49,951 nt of DNA from a virus. The notes under the pieces were generated by a model. It saw only the letters and a list, made by a program, of their open reading frames with translations. It did no database searches and was not told the origin of the DNA. Each line of letters starts with the position of its first letter. Position 1 is the stretch's first letter. The position numbers and the translations under genes were made by a program. This document shows positions 44,707-49,951 of this stretch, piece after piece. The stretch spans positions 1 to 49,951 of the IMG/VR virus record IMGVR_UViG_3300021403_000003; one strand, 5' to 3'.

Positions 44707-44748
44707 TAAATATGACACATAATTCTTTACTTATGTTTCATGTATAAT
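44707..44748 (+). promoter_or_regulatory. promoter region of the coiled-coil gene
   Basis: The 112-base gap between divergent genes holds ACTAAATATG (TAAATA 44707-44712), the late-type box, and TATAAT at 44743-44748 without a clear -35. One or both may drive the gene at 44774. No gene is seen in the gap. Confidence 0.4.
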
Positions 44749-44773
44749 CAAATACTTATATAAGAGGTTACTT

Positions 44774-45157
44774 ATGCAAATAACATTGGATGGTAAGATT
44801 GTCGAAGCAATCAATCGAATTGGCAGTGAAATTTGGGATTTCGCTGATGGTGAAGTCCGTCAACTCAAGCAGGACTATTCTGCTGGTTCTTCTGTATTCA
44901 CAACATACAAGGTTTTGAAGGAAGCAGAGGTGAAGGTAGAAACCAAAGTTGACGAGGTCGTAAATACTGTTGAATTAGAAGTCAGTAAGGTCGAACAAGA
45001 AGCAAAATCAGAAATCGTCATTGAAGAACCAAAGGTCAAAACATTCTTTGAGAAAGTTTCTGATAAAGTGAAGGAACTTGAAAAAGATGTGGTTGATGAA
45101 GTTCACAATCTAGAACAGGGAGTTGCGCATCTGTTTCAGAACAGTGACCCTAAATAA
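44774..45157 (+). CDS. hypothetical coiled-coil protein
   Basis: Protein of 127 aa with AGAGG upstream. From residue 50 it is a highly charged helix with Val/Leu heptads ('VETKVDEVVNTVELEVSKVEQ' and 'FFEKVSDKVKELEKDVVDEVHNLEQGVAHLF'), so a parallel coiled coil is likely. No family recognised. Placed at the head of the second fibre block. Confidence 0.6.
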   Translation: MQITLDGKIVEAINRIGSEIWDFADGEVRQLKQDYSAGSSVFTTYKVLKEAEVKVETKVDEVVNTVELEVSKVEQEAKSEIVIEEPKVKTFFEKVSDKVKELEKDVVDEVHNLEQGVAHLFQNSDPK

Positions 45158-45165
45158 GGTAAATA
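45151..45165 (+). promoter_or_regulatory. two TAAATA boxes in tandem
   Basis: CCTAAATAAGGTAAATAGG holds TAAATA at 45151-45156 (overlapping the stop of the coiled-coil gene) and at 45160-45165. The second is only 3 bases from the next ATG, so one or both may serve genes further on. Confidence 0.35.
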
Positions 45166-45168
45166 GGA

Positions 45169-45501
45169 ATGGGTGTTGATCTATACATAAACCAAGGTAC
45201 TGACTGGGCTAATACAGTCACTTTTCAGAATGATGATCAAACTCCAGTGGATTTGACTGGATTCACATTTGCTAGTTCTTTTAGGACTTCCTATTACACA
45301 GCAAATACATCCGGAAATCTTTCGATATCTGTTCTTGATGCAGTAAATGGTAATGCATTGATTTCGATGAATTCTGCCGCGAGTTCTAATGTAGCATCAG
45401 GAAGGTATTACTACGACGCAATCATGATTGATACATTTGGTAATGTTACAAGAATTTTGGAAGGTATTTTAACAATCAAACCAGGTGTAACAGTAACATA
45501 A
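45169..45501 (+). CDS. small beta-rich tail-fibre-associated protein
   Basis: Protein of 110 aa. 'YINQGTDWANTVTFQNDDQTPVDLTGFTF' resembles the N-terminal sandwich of baseplate-upper/fibre proteins; later strands end in 'ITRILEGILTIKPGVTVT'-like sequence. It is followed with no gap by the large repeat fibre (TAA then ATG), which suggests that it is the fibre's N-terminal connector or a chaperone. Confidence 0.62.
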   Translation: MGVDLYINQGTDWANTVTFQNDDQTPVDLTGFTFASSFRTSYYTANTSGNLSISVLDAVNGNALISMNSAASSNVASGRYYYDAIMIDTFGNVTRILEGILTIKPGVTVT

Positions 45502-47958
45502 ATGGCTATTAACGTAATCCTCGGTAACAATGGTGCATTGATTGTTGCAAAACTCGCTGAGAATATTGCAAACAATGCTAATGCAACTGCACAATCAGCA
45601 TTCGTATTAGCGAACCTTGCGTTTGCTGCAGCAAATGGTTTGCTTGTTGAAGAAGCATTATCTATTGCAAACAGTGCAGCAAACACTGCTAACGCAGCCA
45701 ATAGCCTTTCTAACATAGCATTCAATACTGCTCAAACAGCTGTTACTATATCCACATCTGCTAACTTAGTCGCTCAATCTGCGCTCTTATTGGTTGCAAA
45801 TGCGAATATAACTGGTCAGACTGGTATCATTCTTGCATTGTCTGCAAATGTGGAAGCACAGAGTGCATTTTTCCTTGCTAACACTGCCAACAATAATGCA
45901 GCGAATGCCAATGTTACGGGTCAAACTGCATTCACACTTGCAACAAATGCCAATAACAATGCTGCCAATGCCAATGTAACAGCACAAACAGCAATTTCTC
46001 TTGCTCTCTCAAGTAACACCTTTGGTCAAAGTGTTTTTATCCTTGCAAACAATGCTAATAACACAGCCAATGCAGCATATCACCAAGCCAATTTGGCTTA
46101 TGCTGCAGCAAATGTTGCAAATGTAACAGGCCAGACTGCATTTACTCTTGCTACGACAGCTAATAACAATGCGGCTAATGCAAATGTCACTGGGCAAACC
46201 GCGATCACATTGGCAACAAATGCAGATAATGATGCTGCCAATGCTAATGTCACTGGTCAGACAGCAATTATTTTGGCAACAACTGCCAATGTAACAGGTC
46301 AAACCGGAATTACTCTTGCAATTTCTGCCAATACTCAAGCACAAGCTGCATTTACGCTTGCAAACACAGCGAATACAACAGCAAACCTCGCATATAATCA
46401 AGCCAACAATGCTGTTAATAATGCAGCAAACGCAAACAGTGTAGCACAAACTGCATTAACGTTGGCAATAACTGCTAACAGTAACGCAGTTAACGCAAAT
46501 GTGACTGGTCAGACAGCTATATCACTGGCTATTACAGCAAACATCAATGCCACAACAGCGAATGCTACCGGGCAAACAGCATTCTTGTTAGCAAACACAG
46601 CAAATAACAATGCAGCTAATGCAAATAGTGTAGCCCAAACGGCTTTTTCTTTAGCGATTACAGCTAACAACAATGCTGCCAACGCAAACGTTACCGGCCA
46701 GACAGCGTTCACTCTTGCGACTACTGCGAATGTTAATGCAACAACCGCTAATAATAATGCGGCGAATGCCAATGTGACAGGACAAACAGCGTTTACGTTG
46801 GCTAATACGGCAAACAATAACGCTGCCAATGCTAATGTCACTGGTCAAACAGCAATTATTATCGCTACAGCTGCGTATGGCCAAGCTAATTTGGCTTATG
46901 CTCAAGCTAACAGTGCTGCACAAACAACTGTTGCATTGTTTTCCACTGCAAATACTACTGGTCAAACAGGCATATCATTAGCTGAATCTGCAAATGTAGA
47001 AGCTCAGGCTGCGTATTCATTAGCCCAAACAGCTTATTCAGCAGCGAACAATGCTGCAAATGCTGTATCAGTTTCTGAAAATGGATCTTTGATCATTGCA
47101 GCCGGAAACCTAAATTTCAACAACAGTGCAACAATCAATGTTTCTGTTACAGCCAATGGAACAGGTCAAGCAAATGTAGCCTTTTCTGTCAATACTGCTA
47201 TTTTGTCAAATAGTGGTGGAGCAAATGGTACTGTAAGTTCTATTGGAACAGGTTTAGGATTGAGTGGTGGGACCATCACTACATCTGGTGTGATTTCTGC
47301 CAATATTGCAACAACAACGAATCAGGGTATTGTTCTTCTTGTAGATTCTGTAACATCTACAGATAATGCAAATGCGGCCACAGCAAACTCTGTATCAACT
47401 GCATGGAAATTAGCCAACACAGCTAATAATACTGCAACATCTGCTTACAATCAGGCTAATACCGCAAATGTAGTTGCTCAATCTGTCTTTTCATTAGCTA
47501 ATACAGCCAACAATACTGCTACAGCTGCTTACGCTCAAGCAAATTCTGCTTTTGCTCAGGCAAACAGTGGTGTTAACTTAGCAATTGTTGCTAATTCGCA
47601 AGCTCAAATAGGAATTACCCTTGCAAATACAGCAAACAATAACGCTGCCAATGCAAACGTTACTGGTCAAACAGCAATTTCATTGGCTATATCTGCCAAC
47701 GTTGAAGCACAAGCTGCATTCACTCTGGCGAATACTGCAAATACAACAGCCAATACTGCTTTGTACAAGACCATTTATGTCAATGGGACGCTGGTTGGCT
47801 CTGAGAAAAATCTCAGCATAAATAGCGGAAACACGAGTAATTTGTCCATCGTAGGATTTAATGACTCAACGAATGGTAATGTTGTCATAACGATTGACAC
47901 GAGACTTGGTAACGTTTCTGCAGGTTACCCACCACAATTAGGATACTCAGGAATATGA
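45502..47958 (+). CDS. repeat tail fibre, Asn/Ala/Thr-rich
   Basis: Protein of 818 aa. Residues 10-520 are a long run of a degenerate unit of about 18-20 residues, 'NNAANANVTGQTAFTLATNA', with more than ten copies of VTGQT or close variants. After 530 come 'NSATINVSVTANGTGQANVAF' and a phage-fibre repeat ('TTNQGIVLLVDSVTSTDNAN'). It then returns to Asn/Ala repeats and ends in 'GNVSAGYPPQLGYSGI'. The Ala/Asn heptad-like pattern suggests a trimeric fibre shaft. The copies differ mainly at synonymous codon positions. Confidence 0.75.
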   Translation: MAINVILGNNGALIVAKLAENIANNANATAQSAFVLANLAFAAANGLLVEEALSIANSAANTANAANSLSNIAFNTAQTAVTISTSANLVAQSALLLVANANITGQTGIILALSANVEAQSAFFLANTANNNAANANVTGQTAFTLATNANNNAANANVTAQTAISLALSSNTFGQSVFILANNANNTANAAYHQANLAYAAANVANVTGQTAFTLATTANNNAANANVTGQTAITLATNADNDAANANVTGQTAIILATTANVTGQTGITLAISANTQAQAAFTLANTANTTANLAYNQANNAVNNAANANSVAQTALTLAITANSNAVNANVTGQTAISLAITANINATTANATGQTAFLLANTANNNAANANSVAQTAFSLAITANNNAANANVTGQTAFTLATTANVNATTANNNAANANVTGQTAFTLANTANNNAANANVTGQTAIIIATAAYGQANLAYAQANSAAQTTVALFSTANTTGQTGISLAESANVEAQAAYSLAQTAYSAANNAANAVSVSENGSLIIAAGNLNFNNSATINVSVTANGTGQANVAFSVNTAILSNSGGANGTVSSIGTGLGLSGGTITTSGVISANIATTTNQGIVLLVDSVTSTDNANAATANSVSTAWKLANTANNTATSAYNQANTANVVAQSVFSLANTANNTATAAYAQANSAFAQANSGVNLAIVANSQAQIGITLANTANNNAANANVTGQTAISLAISANVEAQAAFTLANTANTTANTALYKTIYVNGTLVGSEKNLSINSGNTSNLSIVGFNDSTNGNVVITIDTRLGNVSAGYPPQLGYSGI

Positions 47959-48287
47959 GCGGAAATTTTACAAGTAAATCGCTTTCTGCTGGATATGTTG
48001 CTAACACGACAACTATCATCTATAAAGCTCCTAGTAATGCTGTGGGATATCTAAGAGCCCTACACATTAAGAGCAATACTCCAAACATTCAACAGATCAG
48101 TTTGTCTCAGAACATTTCTGGTGTCATTTATCCATGGTATTCATTTGTTTTGGGAAATGGTGATTTGGCTGATGTTTTGGAAAATCAAACTCTTACATTC
48201 AGTCCAAATGACTCTATCATAGGAACAACAAATGTTGCAGATACTAATGCTGCAGCATATCTATCTCACGGTGTTGAGGAACAATAA
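47955..48287 (+). CDS. small fibre-module protein
   Basis: Protein of 110 aa, ATGA overlap with the repeat fibre. A beta-rich sequence with 'YVANTTTIIYKAPSNAVGYLRALHI' and 'DVLENQTLTFSPNDSIIGTTN' looks like a jelly-roll or Ig-like fibre tip domain found alone in several phage tail operons. Function unknown; likely a tip or head-fibre-like decoration. Confidence 0.6.
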   Translation: MSGNFTSKSLSAGYVANTTTIIYKAPSNAVGYLRALHIKSNTPNIQQISLSQNISGVIYPWYSFVLGNGDLADVLENQTLTFSPNDSIIGTTNVADTNAAAYLSHGVEEQ

Positions 48288-48291
48288 CCCA

Positions 48292-49695
48292 ATGAAAATT
48301 ATCACAGTTACTGGCGATCAAAGACCTGTTGCAATTGTCGATTATCAAGTCGATGTATATGCTAATGGTGCATTGGGCCTTGCAAATGCCAATCTCAATT
48401 TTGTTAATTCTGCAACAATCAATGCATCCGTCATAGCCAATGGCACAACACAAGCGAATGTTTCATTCAGTGTTAACACTTCTGCTGTAGGTGGTGGAGC
48501 TGTAGGAAACTATGAAGTAGATGTATTTGCCAATGGTACTTCTGTTCTCGCAAATGCAAAACTCAATTTTGTAGATTCAACAAACATCACCGTTCAAGCT
48601 GTTGCTAATGGAACAGCTAATGCAAACATCTCATTTGTTGCCAACACTGCTCTGATATCTAATGCTGCTTACTTTGCAGCGAATGCTGCAAATGTGACTG
48701 GTCAGACAGCATTCACTCTTGCAAACACGGCGAACAACAATGCAGCCAATGCAAATGTAACGGCACAAACTGCTATTACTCTTGCAATTGCAGCTAATAC
48801 AGAAGCTCAGACAGCATTCAACTTGGCAAATAGTGATGTTATTTGGGCTAATGGTACTTCAAGAGTCAATACTGGCAACATAAACTTTGTTAATACTGCT
48901 ACTGTAAATGTTACCGTTACTGCAAATGGTACAACTCAAGGTAATGTTGCATTCACAGTTAATACTTCTGCCGTTGGTGGTACATCAGCTAACGCAAGCA
49001 CAACTGTTCGTGGTATTACTCTCTTAATTGATAGTACAGGGTCTACAGACAACGCAAATGCAGCGACTGCAAATGCAGTCAATCAAACTTTCTTGGTTGC
49101 AAATTCAGCCAACACAACTGCACAAGCCGCAATTGCTTTGGCAGCAAATGCATATGTGTTGGCAAACAGTGATTCTGTTTATCAAAATGGTGTTTTGGGT
49201 CTTGCTACAGCAAATCTGAATTTCAATAATTCAGCTACTGTGAATGTTACTGTTACCGCGAATGGCACAACTCAAGCTAACCTAGCATTTAGTGTCAATA
49301 CTTCTGCCGTAGGTGGTGGAGGTGGTAACTATCAAGCTGATGTGTTACTTGGTGGTTCTTCTATTTTGACAAATGCAAAAATCAATTTGATCAACACTGC
49401 CACAGTAACAGTTTCTGCTGTTGCGAATGGTACGACACAAGCCAACATATCATTCAATGTCCCTATTGGTTCTAACCAACAGGTTCTATTCAGTAATGGT
49501 ACTGCAATTAATGGTCAGGCAAATCTATTGTACAATGTTGCATCAAACACTGTTCATGCAGAAGCCAACATCAAATTGGCTAATGCAACAGCATTGATAT
49601 TCGGTGGTCAACAATCCAATTCAAGTGTGAATTCACATTTTGCAATGGCATACAATGCCACAGCTAACTCTGTTGATATCACCTTCTTAGGATAA
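48292..49695 (+). CDS. repeat tail fibre
   Basis: Protein of 467 aa from ATG 48292 (the frame is open for 60 bases before, overlapping the previous gene). Three or more units 'NGTTQANVSFSVNTSAVGGG', each preceded by 'YxVDVxANGxxxLANANLNF'. A 'VRGITLLIDSTGSTDNANAAT' fibre repeat and a 'VTGQTAFTLANTANNNAAN' stretch are close to the 818-aa fibre. So the two fibres share modules, likely by duplication and recombination. The C-terminal 'ALIFGGQQSNSSVNSHFAMAYN' may be the tip. Confidence 0.7.
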   Translation: MKIITVTGDQRPVAIVDYQVDVYANGALGLANANLNFVNSATINASVIANGTTQANVSFSVNTSAVGGGAVGNYEVDVFANGTSVLANAKLNFVDSTNITVQAVANGTANANISFVANTALISNAAYFAANAANVTGQTAFTLANTANNNAANANVTAQTAITLAIAANTEAQTAFNLANSDVIWANGTSRVNTGNINFVNTATVNVTVTANGTTQGNVAFTVNTSAVGGTSANASTTVRGITLLIDSTGSTDNANAATANAVNQTFLVANSANTTAQAAIALAANAYVLANSDSVYQNGVLGLATANLNFNNSATVNVTVTANGTTQANLAFSVNTSAVGGGGGNYQADVLLGGSSILTNAKINLINTATVTVSAVANGTTQANISFNVPIGSNQQVLFSNGTAINGQANLLYNVASNTVHAEANIKLANATALIFGGQQSNSSVNSHFAMAYNATANSVDITFLG

Positions 49696-49698
49696 GAG

Positions 49699-49951
49699 AT
49701 GAGTAATTCTCTCTTCGTTCTAAATTCTTGTAATATCAATGTTGCATCATATGTAAATGCTTCACAAACCATTGTATCATTCAATTGTGCGAATACACTT
49801 GCTAATGTAACTCAGAATTTGGTTGCAAATACCACGACATTCAATCTGAATACGATAGCTGCTGTTATTACTGTACCAAGCACCAATGGTATCAACATAA
49901 CAATGAATGGTGTATCAAACACATACACATTCAATATAACCTCTTTTGGTT
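49699..49951 (+). CDS. fibre-module protein, truncated by the window end
   Basis: Starts at ATG 49699, after AAGAG and 3 bases past the previous stop. The 84 codons seen (MSNSLFVLNSCNINVASYVN...) are rich in Asn, Thr and Val and beta-like, in keeping with the preceding fibre genes. No stop before the window edge. Confidence 0.6.
   Translation, partial: MSNSLFVLNSCNINVASYVNASQTIVSFNCANTLANVTQNLVANTTTFNLNTIAAVITVPSTNGINITMNGVSNTYTFNITSFG

Noticed and set aside
45502-47300. CRISPR-like or tandem-repeat array
   Set aside because: Repeats are in frame, degenerate at third codon positions and encode a fibre; there is no constant direct repeat with unique spacers.
1-49951. Insertion sequences, integrase or attachment sites
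   Set aside because: No transposase or integrase motifs, no terminal inverted repeats and no tRNA-end duplication were found; the only mobile elements seen are homing-endonuclease genes or remnants.

Overview
The window is part of the genome of a T4-type contractile-tailed phage (myovirus) with AT-rich DNA. The host appears to be Gram-negative: there is a SleB-like wall hydrolase, a PagL-like outer-membrane barrel, and a tmRNA gene in the circularly permuted layout known from Alphaproteobacteria, some Betaproteobacteria and Cyanobacteria. T4 homologues recognisable from the protein sequences are DexA, gp59, gp32, gp4, gp26, gp48, gp53, gp27, gp5, gp25, gp6, gp8 and, less surely, gp33, gp51, gp29, gp54/gp19 and gp7. 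No integrase, CRISPR array or IS element was seen.

0.1-13.4 kb (+ strand, mostly overlapping start/stop pairs): accessory and replication genes. They include a P-loop kinase plus Rnl1-type RNA ligase (RNA repair), an HExxH protein, a metallophosphoesterase, a CX5R phosphatase-like protein, a RecB-type nuclease, a SleB hydrolase and a DexA-like exonuclease. Membrane and exported proteins follow, with a candidate amber-decoding tRNA among them. A PTH2-like protein comes next, immediately followed by a permuted two-piece tmRNA. After that come a gp33-like late coactivator, a PilZ-domain protein, a gp59 helicase loader, an AAA+ ATPase and a zinc-less gp32 ssDNA-binding protein.

13.4-15.1 kb: a stretch of about 345 bases without an ordinary gene follows gp32. 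It holds a good promoter, an inverted repeat, a five-codon minigene, a folded RNA with a possible pseudoknot and an intrinsic terminator. I read it as a candidate undescribed phage small RNA.

15.1-19.1 kb (- strand): a hub and tail cluster (tape-measure-like, gp51-like, gp26, tail-tube-like, conserved structural-region protein).

19.1-50 kb (+ strand): gp4, gp48-like, a GIY-YIG homing endonuclease, gp53, gp27-like, gp5 with its lysozyme domain at the C-terminus, gp25, gp6, gp7-like, gp8, two very large structural proteins, then tail fibres. The fibre block includes a collagen-like Gly-X-X protein close to a PKHD-type dioxygenase, a secreted JAMM-like protein on the other strand, and several Asn/Ala/Thr-rich repeat fibres. 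The last gene runs off the window.

Regulation: a TAAATA box recurs just upstream of late genes, and in several cases the TAA of the box is the stop codon of the preceding gene. It resembles the T4 late promoter TATAAATA and fits the gp33-like coactivator. Three other promoters share a GCTTTACT -35 region. The most notable features are the phage-borne permuted tmRNA beside a PTH2-like gene and a possible suppressor tRNA, and the structured RNA after gp32.
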